NCBI GenBank assembly: GCA_023417475.1
Contig: JAEZFP010000033.1
Coordinates: 184,032 to 248,031 of the forward strand
DNA: 64,000 nucleotides
Direction: 5' to 3'
Source: Bacillota bacterium
GTDB taxonomy: Bacteria > Bacillota > UBA4882 > UBA8346
Shown here: positions 24,951-34,342 of the stretch, one piece after another
Numbering within the stretch: position 1 is the first letter of the stretch
Layout: each line of letters starts with the position of its first letter
Notes under the pieces: model-generated
What the model was told of the DNA's origin: nothing
Seen by the model: the letters and a program-made list of their open reading frames with translations, nothing else
Databases searched by the model: none
Translations under genes and position numbers: made by a program

Positions 24951-26423
24951 ATGGAGATTTATGTGGTGCGATCCGGTGATACCTTGGAGCGCATCGCGCG
25001 ACGATATGGGTTAACCGCTGCCGCACTTCAGGCGGTGAATCAATTGCCTAATCCCGACCAATTAGTGGTTGGGCAAGCGATTTTGATTCCCACCGGTGCG
25101 CCGGAAGTTTTGCGTTATACGGTTCAACGGGGCGATACGTTATCCGTCATCGCCCAGACCTTCAATACGACGGTGACCGCCATCGCCCAAGCCAATCAGA
25201 TTACCAACCCGAATCTGCTCAATGTGGGTCAGGTCTTGACGATTCCCGGCTGGTCGCAGGTCCGTTATACCGTCAGAGCGGGCGATACATTATCGCAGAT
25301 TGCCTCGCGGTATAATGTTACCGTGAACCAGCTTGCCAAAGTCAATGCCATTGCCAATCCCAGTTTGATCAATGTCGGTCAAGTGCTGATCATCCCGCAA
25401 CCGGGTCCGGCCGTTGCTCCGAAGTCAACCATCGAAGTATTCGCGTATGTTCAAACCGCCAATTTAAGCGGGTTGGAACGGAGCCTCGCGCAAATCGGCC
25501 GTTATTGGACCTATGGCTCGATTTTTCAGTTCCCGGTTAACGCTTCCGGCGATATCACGGCTCCGGCCAATTTGGAGCGGGAAGTCGCCGTATTAAAAAA
25601 TTATAATGTGCAACCGGTCGTGACTCTCACCAACTGGGGTCCGACCGGTTTTGAGTCCGAGCTCGCCCGGGCGATCATCGGCAATGAAACCGTCAAAGCC
25701 CGGGTCATCACCAACCTGCTGGCGCTCTTGAGCCGTTACGGCTTGGGCGGTGTCAATGTTGATTTTGAAAATATGCATCCCGAGGACCGTCAGTTATATA
25801 ACAATTTCATCCGGGAGATTGCCGCGGCGCTTAGACCGCGAAATTACGGCGTCTCGGTGGCGGTCCCCCCCAAATTTTCCGACTTGCCCACCGCGTCTTG
25901 GGTTGGCGCGTTTGACTACGCCGCCTTGGGCCAAGCGGCGGACTTTATCTTTTTGATGACGTACGAATGGGGTTGGATCGGCGGACCGCCCATGGCGATC
26001 GCCCCAATCAACCTGGTGCGGCGGGCGTTGAATTACGCCTTGACGCAGATTCCGGCCAATAAACTGATCCAAGGAATACCCCTGTACGGGTATGACTGGC
26101 CGGTTCCGCAGACGCCCGAGAAACTCGCCACCCCCGTTGATCTGGTCAATGTTTATAGCCTGGCCCAACGGTATAACGCGGCGATTAATTATGATACCAC
26201 CGCCCAAGCGCCGTGGTTCCGTTATCGCGACGCGGCGGGGCAACAACACGAAGTTTGGTTTGAAGACGCCCGTTCCCTCGCGGCCAAATATGACTTGGCC
26301 AAAGAATTAAAGCTGCGGGGCGTCGGTTATTGGAGTTACGTCAATGAGCCGTACGGTTCGGCGCAAAACTGGGAACTATTGAATGAACGGTTTCAGGTCA
26401 GTAAATATCCGGCCGGGGCATAA
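24951..26423 (+). CDS. LysM x3 plus GH18 spore peptidoglycan hydrolase (SleL/YaaH type)
   Basis: 490 residues. Three LysM domains at about 3-47, 53-97 and 103-147, each ending VGQxLxIP, bind peptidoglycan. A GH18 domain fills about 155-485. The catalytic strand reads GGVNVDFEN near 270, with the glutamate as proton donor, as in SleL/YaaH N-acetylglucosaminidases that act on cortex fragments during germination. No signal peptide, as usual for that group. ATG 24951 (AGGA upstream) is preferred to ATG 24930. Confidence 0.9.
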   Translation: MEIYVVRSGDTLERIARRYGLTAAALQAVNQLPNPDQLVVGQAILIPTGAPEVLRYTVQRGDTLSVIAQTFNTTVTAIAQANQITNPNLLNVGQVLTIPGWSQVRYTVRAGDTLSQIASRYNVTVNQLAKVNAIANPSLINVGQVLIIPQPGPAVAPKSTIEVFAYVQTANLSGLERSLAQIGRYWTYGSIFQFPVNASGDITAPANLEREVAVLKNYNVQPVVTLTNWGPTGFESELARAIIGNETVKARVITNLLALLSRYGLGGVNVDFENMHPEDRQLYNNFIREIAAALRPRNYGVSVAVPPKFSDLPTASWVGAFDYAALGQAADFIFLMTYEWGWIGGPPMAIAPINLVRRALNYALTQIPANKLIQGIPLYGYDWPVPQTPEKLATPVDLVNVYSLAQRYNAAINYDTTAQAPWFRYRDAAGQQHEVWFEDARSLAAKYDLAKELKLRGVGYWSYVNEPYGSAQNWELLNERFQVSKYPAGA

Positions 26424-26442
26424 AACCCCGGTTTTGGTTTTT
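26413..26442 (+). terminator. Terminator of the LysM-GH18 gene
   Basis: CCGGGG at 26413-26418 pairs with CCCCGG at 26426-26431, followed by TTTTGGTTTTTT; the stem overlaps the stop codon region. Confidence 0.85.
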
Positions 26443-26632
26443 TGGGTGATATTACCGATTCCCCCATTTAGCACAAAGATTTATTTAAGTTTTTGAACTT
26501 TTTTGCTGAAATTTAACCGGATAAGCTAGAAGGAGTTGGAAAGATGTAACGCATGAATTTTCGCAATAATATCGATTAATTTCGCTATTTTCCATTTGAC
26601 ATTTTTTTATGTTTCAATGAAAATAGGCTTAT

Positions 26633-26682
26633 ACTATTCTTCGAAAAAATGATAAAAATGGAAAAAAATAACGAAGAATAGT
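26633..26682. repeat. 11-bp inverted repeat upstream of the TRAP gene
   Basis: ACTATTCTTCG at 26633-26643 and CGAAGAATAGT at 26672-26682, perfect, separated by 28 A-rich bases. It overlaps a TATACT element at 26630-26635. Could be an operator pair or a leader hairpin of dctP. Confidence 0.6.
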
Positions 26683-26721
26683 TTCGCCGCAATTGTACAA
26701 ACAAATAAAAGGAGGAAAAGC

Positions 26722-27714
26722 ATGAATTGGAAGAAACGTAGCGTCTTTGTCCTGTCATTACTGGCCTTATTTGTCTTATCCAGCGTCGTTTCATTTGCTT
26801 CGGGAGCTAACAGTAAACCGGTTACAATCAAATTGGTTACTCCGTTCAAACAAGGGCACATCATCGCTGATGCCAGTGAAGCATTTAAAATTTTGATCGA
26901 AGAGAAAACCAATGGCCGGATCAAGGTCGACCTCTATCAAGGTTACGGTTCCGAGATCTCATGCAGCAAAGAGTGCTCCGAAGGAACTGTGGACATGCAA
27001 TGGGCCGGCGGCCAACCGATTCAGGATTTCGCGCCGCAATATTTCTTCTTCAATGCTCCTTTTGTCATCAAAGATTATGATCATTTTGAGCGGGTTTGGG
27101 ACAGCCGGTTAGGAAACGAATGCCGGAAACAGATCGAGAAAAACGGCAATATGCTTTGCTTTAGCACCCTTTACCGCGGTTTCCGTCAAACTACCGCCAA
27201 TCAGGCGATCAATGGCCCGGCCGACTTGGCTAAGTTACGTTTACGCCTGCCGTTGGTTCCGGACTGGGTAACCGTTTGGCAGGCGCTTGGCGCCACGCCG
27301 GTCCAATACCCGTTAGATCAACTGTATACGGTGTTAAAGACCGGTTCGGCCGAGGCCTCCGAAGGGGATCTGGCCCAAATTGCGTCCTATAAATTAACTG
27401 AAGTTCAGAGCCGGTTGATCATGACCGATCATTTGGTGGCGGTCGGCTGGTCGACCGCAAACAAGCAGTTCTTCCGGAACTTATCCGCTCAAGATCAGGA
27501 GCTCATCGCGAAATACATTGAGCAAGCCGCCGCTTGGGCAACCCTCAAGACCAAGCTGGATGAGGGTAGATACTTAAGTCAATTGAAAGCCGCCGGGATG
27601 ACAGTGATTATCCCCGACGCCAACGCCATTCGCGCCAAAGCCACCCCGGCAGTGGAAGGATTATTCAAAAAGCAATATCCGGTCACCACTTGGGCCGAGG
27701 TTTTAAGCATTTAA
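26722..27714 (+). CDS. dctP: TRAP transporter substrate-binding protein (DctP family)
   Basis: 330 residues with a cleavable signal peptide (about 1-28) and the DctP fold. Typical segments are IKLVTPFKQGHI at the mature start and LAKLRLRLPLVPDWVTVWQALGATPVQYPLDQLYTVLKTG near 168-208, the latter including the region of the carboxylate-binding Arg. It would bind an organic acid outside the cytoplasmic membrane. The membrane partners DctQ and DctM are not adjacent, so it is an orphan in this window. AAAGGAGG ribosome site. Confidence 0.9.
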   Translation: MNWKKRSVFVLSLLALFVLSSVVSFASGANSKPVTIKLVTPFKQGHIIADASEAFKILIEEKTNGRIKVDLYQGYGSEISCSKECSEGTVDMQWAGGQPIQDFAPQYFFFNAPFVIKDYDHFERVWDSRLGNECRKQIEKNGNMLCFSTLYRGFRQTTANQAINGPADLAKLRLRLPLVPDWVTVWQALGATPVQYPLDQLYTVLKTGSAEASEGDLAQIASYKLTEVQSRLIMTDHLVAVGWSTANKQFFRNLSAQDQELIAKYIEQAAAWATLKTKLDEGRYLSQLKAAGMTVIIPDANAIRAKATPAVEGLFKKQYPVTTWAEVLSI

Positions 27715-27758
27715 GATTAAGCATCTAAGTTAATGGAACGTAATGAATGATTCCCTGA

Positions 27759-27794
27759 GGGCTGCTTTCTTTTGCGAAAGACAGCCTTTTTTTA
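27759..27794 (+). terminator. Terminator of dctP
   Basis: GGCTG-CTTTC at 27760-27769 pairs with GAAAG-(A)-CAGCC at 27776-27786 with one bulge, followed by seven T. Confidence 0.82.
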
Positions 27795-27921
27795 TTGATT
27801 GAAGCCGAAACAGCGGGAATGCCGGACCGTTTGGCGCTGCAAAGCGGCAATCGGGGGTTGTATTTGCAGGAAAACGGGGTTGGGAGTGGAATTATGGGGG
27901 TGAAGAGAAGGGGAAAGCAGC

Positions 27922-28086
27922 TTGATTAAACGTTTATTTATATTGGCGCTTTTGTCCGGCTTGTCACTGTTTTGGATTACCCCGGTCTCCGGTTTGAGCG
28001 GTATGGTTTCTGTGACCAAGGATAACGCCTGTCCCGATAAATGTTATAATCTTGATAACATCCCGTTGGAAAGAGGAGATTTTTAG
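27922..28086 (+). CDS. Possible small secreted peptide upstream of rex
   Basis: 54 codons from a TTG. The first about 24 residues look like a signal peptide (basic start, LFILALLSGLSLFWI core, small residues at the cut site); the remainder is short with two cysteines. The ribosome site is only AAGGGGA, and the start codon is weak. It ends 53 nt before rex. It may instead be leader sequence. Confidence 0.35.
   Translation: MIKRLFILALLSGLSLFWITPVSGLSGMVSVTKDNACPDKCYNLDNIPLERGDF
28041..28061. promoter_or_regulatory. Dyad upstream of rex, possible operator
   Basis: ATGTTAT at 28041-28047 and ATAACAT at 28055-28061 form a perfect 7-bp dyad with 7-bp spacer; it covers a TATAAT. The outer TGT/ACA resembles half sites of Rex operators, but the spacing differs from TTGTTAA-N4-TTAACAA. 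Confidence 0.35.
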
Positions 28087-28139
28087 CGCAATGTAGAATT
28101 TGATAAGGGTTTTTAGTCTACAAGATTGGAGCAAAATGA

Positions 28140-28766
28140 ATGAGTCGCGATAAAAAAGCGCCTGATGTGGTTATTCGCCGTTTGCCATTATATTTGCGGG
28201 TCCTTGATGTGATTGATCCGGTGGAGCTGCCGATCATCTCGTCGGAACAGATGGCGGCCATGGTCGGAACCTCCTCGGTCCAAGTGCGCAAGGATCTTTC
28301 GTATTTTGGAGTCTTCGGCAAACAGGGCGTGGGTTACCATACTGTCTCGTTGAAGGATGAATTACGCCGCATTTTAAAATTGGACCGTGAGATTCGGGTC
28401 GGTTTGATCGGCGCCGGCAATCTCGGCGTCGCCCTAGTGCGTTACCATCAACGGAGTCCGGTTCATAAACCCTTGCAGATTGTGGCGCTTTTCGATAATG
28501 ATGAGAAAAAGATCGGCCGCAAAGTAGCGGATGTCGAAATCTATCCGATTGACCAATTGGATGCCAAAATCAAGGAATATGGCCTGAAAATGATGATTCT
28601 GGCGTTTCCCGCCGTCAATGTCCAACAAGTGGTGGATGTTTGCGTGGAAAGCGGCATCAAATCGTTTTTAAACTTTGTCCCGGCTGCGATTAAAACCCCA
28701 CCCGGAATTAAAGTGCAAAATTCCGACGTGACCCTTGATTTGCAAAGTTTGGCATATTACACTTGA
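28140..28766 (+). CDS. rex: Redox-sensing transcriptional repressor Rex
   Basis: 208 residues. The N-terminal winged helix (about 1-80) reads ISSEQMAAMVGTSSVQVRKDLSYFG around residues 34-58, and the Rossmann NAD(H) domain begins with VGLIGAGNLGVAL near 87. Rex releases DNA when the NADH/NAD+ ratio rises, derepressing fermentation and butyryl-CoA pathway genes in clostridia. A Rex-like operator is seen upstream of the acyl-CoA dehydrogenase at about 51.9 kb, a candidate target. Confidence 0.96.
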   Translation: MSRDKKAPDVVIRRLPLYLRVLDVIDPVELPIISSEQMAAMVGTSSVQVRKDLSYFGVFGKQGVGYHTVSLKDELRRILKLDREIRVGLIGAGNLGVALVRYHQRSPVHKPLQIVALFDNDEKKIGRKVADVEIYPIDQLDAKIKEYGLKMMILAFPAVNVQQVVDVCVESGIKSFLNFVPAAIKTPPGIKVQNSDVTLDLQSLAYYT

Positions 28767-28905
28767 GTTGATTCAAGACCGAACTACCGACACGAAAATT
28801 TTAATAAAACTCCACCATTGAGCGTCATTTGCAAAAAAGTCGCTCATTTTTTCTCATTTAAACTCATTAAAACCGGATAATAAATTGACTTTGGACGGAG
28901 TGAAT

Positions 28906-31110
28906 ATGACAACCGAAATCAAACCGCAACTTGAAGGGACCGTCGAACAAGTTGTCTTTAACAATGCGGAGAACGGATACACCGTGGTCCGCCTAAAAAC
29001 CGCCTCCGGACGGTTAGTCACCGCAGTCGGCAACCTGCCGACCCTCTATCACGGCGAAGTCCTGCAACTGACCGGTCAATGGATTAAGCATAAGGAATAT
29101 GGCGAACAATTTCAGATCGAGGACTGGCGTCAAGAGATTCCCAAAACGTTATTGGGCATCGAACGTTATCTGGCGAGCGGTTTAATCAAAGGGGTTGGTC
29201 CGGTCACCGCCAAAAAGATTGTGCAAAAGTTCGGCCTGGACGCGTTGGAAGTCATTCAAAACGCTCCGGACCGCTTGACCGAGATCTCGGGCATCAGTGA
29301 GAATAAAGCCGCCAAAATCACCCGCAGTCTGGAGTCGCATGCCGCCATCGAAGCGATCATGGTTTTTTTGCAAGGAGTGGGAGTCAGTCCGGCCTATGCG
29401 CTGAAGATTTACCGGAATTACGATACCGCCGCTATTCCCATTGTGAAAGAAAATCCCTACCGGCTGGCGGACGAAGTGTTTGGAATCGGCTTCAAAATTG
29501 CCGACCAGATCGCCCAGAAGGTTGGGATCAAGGAAGACTCGCCCTATCGTGTCCGGGCCGGGATACGCTATTTATTAAACGAACATAGCAGTGAAGGGCA
29601 TTTATTCGCTTACGAAAAGGATTTTATCGCCAAAGCCACCGCCGAACTGAATGTTAATGAGCTTCAACTGGCGGCGGCGTTGGAAGATTTGATCGTCGGC
29701 AAAGAGATCTTCCGGCAGCTCCATGAAGAGCGGTTTATTCTGTATTTGGCGCCGTTTTATTATAGCGAAAACGGCGTAGTGGCCAAGATCAAGGAACTGC
29801 TGCAATCGGGCCTAAAAGAGATCCGGATCGACCCCAGGGAATGGTTGGGGCAATATTCGGCCCGCAATCAAATGGAACTGGCCGATAAGCAGTGGGAGGC
29901 GGTTTTAAAAGCGGTCGGGAACGGGTTGCTGGTGATCACCGGTGGTCCCGGAACCGGAAAAACCACGATTATCCGGGCCATTGTCGAATTATTCAAAATG
30001 AACGGTTTAAAGGTGTTGCTGGCCGCGCCGACGGGACGGGCGGCCAAACGTTTGGCGGAGTCGACCCGGGAAGGGGCCAAGACCATTCACCGGTTGTTGG
30101 GTTTTGGCGGGCCAAGCGGCGGCCCCGGCCAATTTCAATATAATGAGAAAGAACCGTTGGAAACGGACGTGTTGATCGTCGACGAGTTTTCAATGGTGGA
30201 TTTGTTGCTATTTTATAACTTGCTTAAAGCGGTGAAACCGGGGACGCGTTTGATCATGGTTGGAGACGTGGACCAATTGCCTTCAGTTGGCGCGGGTTCG
30301 GTATTGCGGGATCTGATCCGGTCCCGTTGCGTGCCGACGGTACGACTGGCCACCATCTTCCGCCAGGCGGGCGGGAGCATGATCGTCCATAACGCGCATC
30401 AAATCAATCAAGGAGCCTTCCCGCAATTGGCGAAGAACAAAGACTTTTTTTTCATTGAAAATGACAATCCCGAACAGATTGCGGCGCTTTTTCCAGCCCT
30501 GGTTCAGCAGCGGATTCCCCAATATTTGCACTGTGATCCGATTGAGGATATCCAAGTGTTAACCCCAATGCGTCGCACGACAACGGGAGTGGAGAATCTA
30601 AATTTGATCCTGCAGAACGCTCTCAATTCCGCCAATCCTAATAAAGCGGAACTGCAATCCGGCAATACGGTCTTCCGGGTTGGCGACAAAGTCATGCAGT
30701 TGCGCAACGACTATCAGAAACAGGTCTTCAACGGCGATATCGGCCGGATTCGCCAGCTTGATCCGGAGGACCGGAGTTTAGTGGTGACCTTCCCGGAAGT
30801 TGAAGGGGAGCGGAACGTGCCGTACGAGTCGGACGAGATTGACCAATTGGTGTTGGCGTATGCGATGTCGGTTCATAAAAGCCAGGGGAACGAATATCCG
30901 GTGGTCATTATGCCGGTGACAACGCAACATTTTCTAATGTTACAGCGAAATCTGCTGTATACGGCGGTCACTAGAGCCAAAAAGATGGTGTTGTTGATCG
31001 GGACCAAAAAAGCCTTGGCCATCGCCATCAAAAACAACCGGATCGAAGAGCGGCTATCCTTGCTCAAAGAAAGATTGCGGGAAGCTTTAGCATCAACTGA
31101 ATCAGGTTAA
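28906..31110 (+). CDS. recD2: RecD2-type ATP-dependent DNA helicase
   Basis: 734 residues from ATG 28906, which has GGAG 6 nt upstream; a TTG 21 nt earlier is less likely. It has an N-terminal OB-like region, helix-hairpin-helix motifs (about 90-180), then SF1B helicase domains: Walker A GGPGTGKTT near 346, DEFSMVD (Walker B), and the C-terminal AYAMSVHKSQGNEYP motif V/VI region. RecD2 is a 5'-3' helicase found in bacteria without RecBC and acts in repair. Confidence 0.93.
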   Translation: MTTEIKPQLEGTVEQVVFNNAENGYTVVRLKTASGRLVTAVGNLPTLYHGEVLQLTGQWIKHKEYGEQFQIEDWRQEIPKTLLGIERYLASGLIKGVGPVTAKKIVQKFGLDALEVIQNAPDRLTEISGISENKAAKITRSLESHAAIEAIMVFLQGVGVSPAYALKIYRNYDTAAIPIVKENPYRLADEVFGIGFKIADQIAQKVGIKEDSPYRVRAGIRYLLNEHSSEGHLFAYEKDFIAKATAELNVNELQLAAALEDLIVGKEIFRQLHEERFILYLAPFYYSENGVVAKIKELLQSGLKEIRIDPREWLGQYSARNQMELADKQWEAVLKAVGNGLLVITGGPGTGKTTIIRAIVELFKMNGLKVLLAAPTGRAAKRLAESTREGAKTIHRLLGFGGPSGGPGQFQYNEKEPLETDVLIVDEFSMVDLLLFYNLLKAVKPGTRLIMVGDVDQLPSVGAGSVLRDLIRSRCVPTVRLATIFRQAGGSMIVHNAHQINQGAFPQLAKNKDFFFIENDNPEQIAALFPALVQQRIPQYLHCDPIEDIQVLTPMRRTTTGVENLNLILQNALNSANPNKAELQSGNTVFRVGDKVMQLRNDYQKQVFNGDIGRIRQLDPEDRSLVVTFPEVEGERNVPYESDEIDQLVLAYAMSVHKSQGNEYPVVIMPVTTQHFLMLQRNLLYTAVTRAKKMVLLIGTKKALAIAIKNNRIEERLSLLKERLREALASTESG

Positions 31111-31163
31111 TAACGCGATGTTTCTGCGGTGAGCGGAAGCATGCCGGTCGCGGGAGTGTCCAG

Positions 31164-32903
31164 ATGCTTGCTCCGAAATATTTCCTGTATATCGCGTATC
31201 ATGAAAACGGTGAAACTCAGAACGGACTGAGTCCCGACCCGCGCGACGACGCGCCATGGCTTCGCAAAGCGGGTTTCACAATGATGCAAGTCTTCCGGCC
31301 GCCCCTCCCAATCTTCCTGGCGGAATTGGCGGTTGAACGGCTCCGTCGGTCCGCGCCCAAGCCCCGGCAATGGCCGCAGGCCGTTGCGGGGATTATACAG
31401 ACAATCCAACCCCAAAAAACACTGCCGCCGGAAACGTTTCAACTGAATGAATTCGCGACGGAGACTGGCGGCGATGAACTGTTGTTGCCAGCCTTGGCGG
31501 GCCGGATCGTCCTGGGGAAGGAGCTTTCCCAACTATATGAAACCGCCGGATTATCCGCGCCTTGGGATCCGGAACGATCGATTCAGCCGTTGATCCGTCA
31601 GGGATTGGTTCAGCGTCAAGCGGCGGTCACCATGGACCGGTTGGGCTTGCCTGTTTGTAGGCGTTGCGGGGCAACCGCCGGAATCATCGAGGATCATTGC
31701 CTATTTTGTGGCAATCCCCATTGTTTGACTTGCACGCAATGCCAGAGCATGGGTGTGGCGAAAAGTTGCCAGCCGTTATATTCCCGGCCGGACCGGGCAA
31801 CGGGAATAACGCTTGAGCCGGCTATATCTCCCAAACTTCATTTTGAGCTCACTCCACCGCAACAACGGGCTGCGACCGAATTGCGCAAATTTTGGACGAG
31901 CGACCAGGAGCAGTTTCTGGTTTGGGCTGTTTGCGGCGGCGGGAAAACCGAAGTCAGTTTCGGGATTGTTGCCGATGTTCTAAACTCCGGAGGCCGGGTT
32001 TTGTTCGCAATTCCGCGCAAGGATATCGTGCAGGAACTTTATCCCCGGTTTCGTGAGGCGTTTCCGGAGATAACGATCGCCGCAATTTTCGGCGGCAGTG
32101 GCGAACGTTTTAGCGACGCCCGTCTGATCATTGCGACGACTCACCAATGTCTCCGTTTTTATCAGGCGTTTGACCTCGTGATCATCGACGAGGAGGACGC
32201 CTTCCCGTATCAGGGGAGCGCAATGCTGCATTTTGCGGTGCAACGGGGGATGAAGCCCGGCGGGAAGCTGGTTGTAATGACTGCCACTCCGGATCAATCC
32301 ACCCGGAAAAAGCTGCGTCAAGGCGAGTTGCCCAATGTTACGATTCCGGCCCGTCCCCATCGGCAACCGTTACCCATTCCCGAGTTTATCCGGGGTTTCT
32401 TACCGAAAATTTCGGCGCGGTGGGAACCGCCCGTCGTTTTGCAAGAGTTACTTTGCCGGTTGCCGTCGAACGGGCGACGCTTGTTGATTTTTCTTCCGAA
32501 GGTGAGTGAGGTTGAAGAATACGGAAGGCAGATCTGCCGCTGGGCCGGTTTGCGCGGGATTAGCGGCAGTTTTGTTCATGCCGGCACTGCGCAACGAGAG
32601 GGGGCCAAAGGCAAATTGCTATCCGGTGAATTTTTGTTTTTGGTGGTTTCAACCATTTACGAACGGGGAATCACCATCCCCGACCTTGATGTGGCAGTCT
32701 TGAACGCTGATTTTGAAGGGATTTTCGATTGCCCGACCTTGGTTCAGATTGCGGGTCGGGCCGGTCGCAACGGGAAACCGTCCCGGGTGCTGTTGATCGG
32801 AAGTCGGGAAAGCCGAGCAGTTCATGAGGCAATTGAATGGATTCGGTCGCAGAACGCTGAAGGATATCGGCTGGGATATTTAGACAGGAAAATTGGGTCT
32901 TAG
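31164..32903 (+). CDS. comFA: ComFA-like DNA uptake helicase
   Basis: 579 residues. A long N-terminal region leads to a zinc-binding cluster CRRCG...CLFCG...CLTCTQC at about 167-195, characteristic of ComFA. The DEAD-type helicase core follows: CGGGKTE Walker A near 257, DEEDAFPY Walker B, VVMTATP motif III, and AGRAGR motif VI near 530. ComFA drives transforming DNA into the cytoplasm. It is followed 38 nt later by comFC, the usual pair. GGGAG ribosome site. Confidence 0.9.
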   Translation: MLAPKYFLYIAYHENGETQNGLSPDPRDDAPWLRKAGFTMMQVFRPPLPIFLAELAVERLRRSAPKPRQWPQAVAGIIQTIQPQKTLPPETFQLNEFATETGGDELLLPALAGRIVLGKELSQLYETAGLSAPWDPERSIQPLIRQGLVQRQAAVTMDRLGLPVCRRCGATAGIIEDHCLFCGNPHCLTCTQCQSMGVAKSCQPLYSRPDRATGITLEPAISPKLHFELTPPQQRAATELRKFWTSDQEQFLVWAVCGGGKTEVSFGIVADVLNSGGRVLFAIPRKDIVQELYPRFREAFPEITIAAIFGGSGERFSDARLIIATTHQCLRFYQAFDLVIIDEEDAFPYQGSAMLHFAVQRGMKPGGKLVVMTATPDQSTRKKLRQGELPNVTIPARPHRQPLPIPEFIRGFLPKISARWEPPVVLQELLCRLPSNGRRLLIFLPKVSEVEEYGRQICRWAGLRGISGSFVHAGTAQREGAKGKLLSGEFLFLVVSTIYERGITIPDLDVAVLNADFEGIFDCPTLVQIAGRAGRNGKPSRVLLIGSRESRAVHEAIEWIRSQNAEGYRLGYLDRKIGS

Positions 32904-32941
32904 GTCTTATAAACTTTTTTGAAGGTTGGTCGATAATTAGG

Positions 32942-33721
32942 GTGGGAAACAGAAAATGGTTCCATGAGCTTGGATTAGGCTTTGCGGAAATTCTATTTCC
33001 GCCACAGGCGTTATGCCCGGTTTGCCAACGGGAAGCGGCCATTGGTGGCGGCTTGGGTGACCGTTGCCTAAGGCGGATTGCCTTCATCGCTCCACCAAGC
33101 TGTATATGTTGCGGGCGACCGCATCGCTTGGTTATGGAAAAAACGCCTTTATGCACCCAGTGCATCCAGACGCGTTATTATTTTTCCCAAGCGCGTTCGG
33201 TTGCTTTGTATGAAGGCGCCTTACGTGAGTATTTGAGCGAATTGAAATATCGCTATCGTCCGGAATTGGGTTTGGCTCTGGGAGAGTTGCTGGTGGAGTG
33301 GGCAAAACTTCATCGGGAATACTTTAAAAAAATTAACATAATTATTCCAATTCCCATTCATAGCCAAAAAATGGCTGTCCGAGGTTATAATCAAGCGGAA
33401 TTACTAGCTAATCCACTCCAAAGGTATTTGGGAATTTATATAAAAAGCGCTATAATAATTAGGGATAAAATAACCGAATCACAAAATTCATTACATAAAG
33501 AAGAGCGATTTTACAATATTAGTGGGGCTTTTCGACTTCTTGACACGCGTGGCTTACCGGGGGCCCGAGTATTGTTGGTTGACGATATCCTGACGACCGG
33601 AGCAACTGTTTCGGAAGCAGCACGAATATTGTTGCGGGGAGGCGCCAAGGAAGTTAAAGTACTGACTTTAGCCGGTGGCGTAATTGACTCGCAGTGGTTT
33701 GGTTCCGAAGCAGGGGGATAA
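32942..33721 (+). CDS. comFC: ComFC-family phosphoribosyltransferase-like protein
   Basis: 259 residues from a GTG. The N-terminal zinc region has CPVC and CICCG...CTQC pairs (about 25-80). The type I phosphoribosyltransferase domain carries the PRPP loop VLLVDDILTTGAT near 212 and the RGYNQAELLA segment typical of ComF. Required for DNA uptake and/or recombination with ComFA in Firmicutes. Bases 33310-33500 are distinctly more AT-rich than the surroundings, without frame damage. Confidence 0.92.
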   Translation: MGNRKWFHELGLGFAEILFPPQALCPVCQREAAIGGGLGDRCLRRIAFIAPPSCICCGRPHRLVMEKTPLCTQCIQTRYYFSQARSVALYEGALREYLSELKYRYRPELGLALGELLVEWAKLHREYFKKINIIIPIPIHSQKMAVRGYNQAELLANPLQRYLGIYIKSAIIIRDKITESQNSLHKEERFYNISGAFRLLDTRGLPGARVLLVDDILTTGATVSEAARILLRGGAKEVKVLTLAGGVIDSQWFGSEAGG

Positions 33722-33723
33722 TT

Positions 33724-33960
33724 ATGGAGATTAGAAATTGCAAACGGTGCGGTAAAATCTTTAACTATGTCGACGTTGAAGTTTGTGACCATTGTTTCGT
33801 AGCGGAACAGTCCGAGTTTGTCAAAATCAGGGAATTTTTGTACGACCATCCTAATTCTACCGTCGCTCAAGTGAACCGGGCGACAGGGGTCGATATTCGG
33901 GTAATTACCAGATTTTTGCGGGAGGGACGTTTGGAACAAGCTCCTCAAAAATCGGAGTAA
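33724..33960 (+). CDS. yvyF: Flagellar-region protein YvyF (TIGR03826 type)
   Basis: 78 residues from ATG 33724, which begins MEIRNCKRCGKIFNY. A CKRCG/CDHC zinc pair is followed by a helix-turn-helix-like part. This small protein is typically found just before flgM in Firmicutes flagellar regions, as here. It begins 2 nt after comFC, in a late-competence to flagellar arrangement also seen in Bacillus. Its role in flagellar regulation is not well defined. Confidence 0.87.
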   Translation: MEIRNCKRCGKIFNYVDVEVCDHCFVAEQSEFVKIREFLYDHPNSTVAQVNRATGVDIRVITRFLREGRLEQAPQKSE

Positions 33961-34033
33961 CGTTGTTTACAATATAATTTGACATAGGTTCGTGTTGTAA
34001 AGAGTTAATTTTTTGAAGGTGTAGGTGGAAAGG

Positions 34034-34336
34034 ATGATCATTTCTAACAAACAGGTGCAGACGGTTTTGCACCTCAATCAGTGCTATAATTATGCCAAAC
34101 AACCCGTTGCCCAAGAAAAACCGGCTTTAAAACGGGGCGATGTATTGGTCTTGTCCAACCGTGTCCAAGAGTTGAATTTGATTAAAGAACAAGTTCTAAA
34201 GTCTCCTGATGTTCGTGCCGATAAAGTTAATGAATTAAAACAACTCGTCCAAAACGGCGCTTACAACGTTTCAGGTAGCGATATCGCTCAAAAAATGATT
34301 GAACGGAGCCTTGTGGATGAGCTTGCCGGGAGGTAG
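34034..34336 (+). CDS. flgM: Anti-sigma-28 factor FlgM
   Basis: About 100 residues. The C-terminal half contains the FlgM signature VRADKVNELKQLVQNGAYNVSG (split: RADKVNELK, then GAYNV and IAQKMIERSL). FlgM holds sigma-28/SigD inactive until hook completion allows its export. ATG 34034 with AGGTGG upstream is chosen; an in-frame GTG at 34025 is an alternative. Confidence 0.9.
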   Translation: MIISNKQVQTVLHLNQCYNYAKQPVAQEKPALKRGDVLVLSNRVQELNLIKEQVLKSPDVRADKVNELKQLVQNGAYNVSGSDIAQKMIERSLVDELAGR

Positions 34337-34342
34337 GCTGCA

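Noticed and set aside
34197..34224. TAAA-N16-GCCGATAA inside flgM as a sigma-28 promoter for flgN-flgK-flgL
   Set aside because: The -10-like bases encode the conserved FlgM motif RADKV, so the match is expected from coding constraint, and spacing is one base too long.
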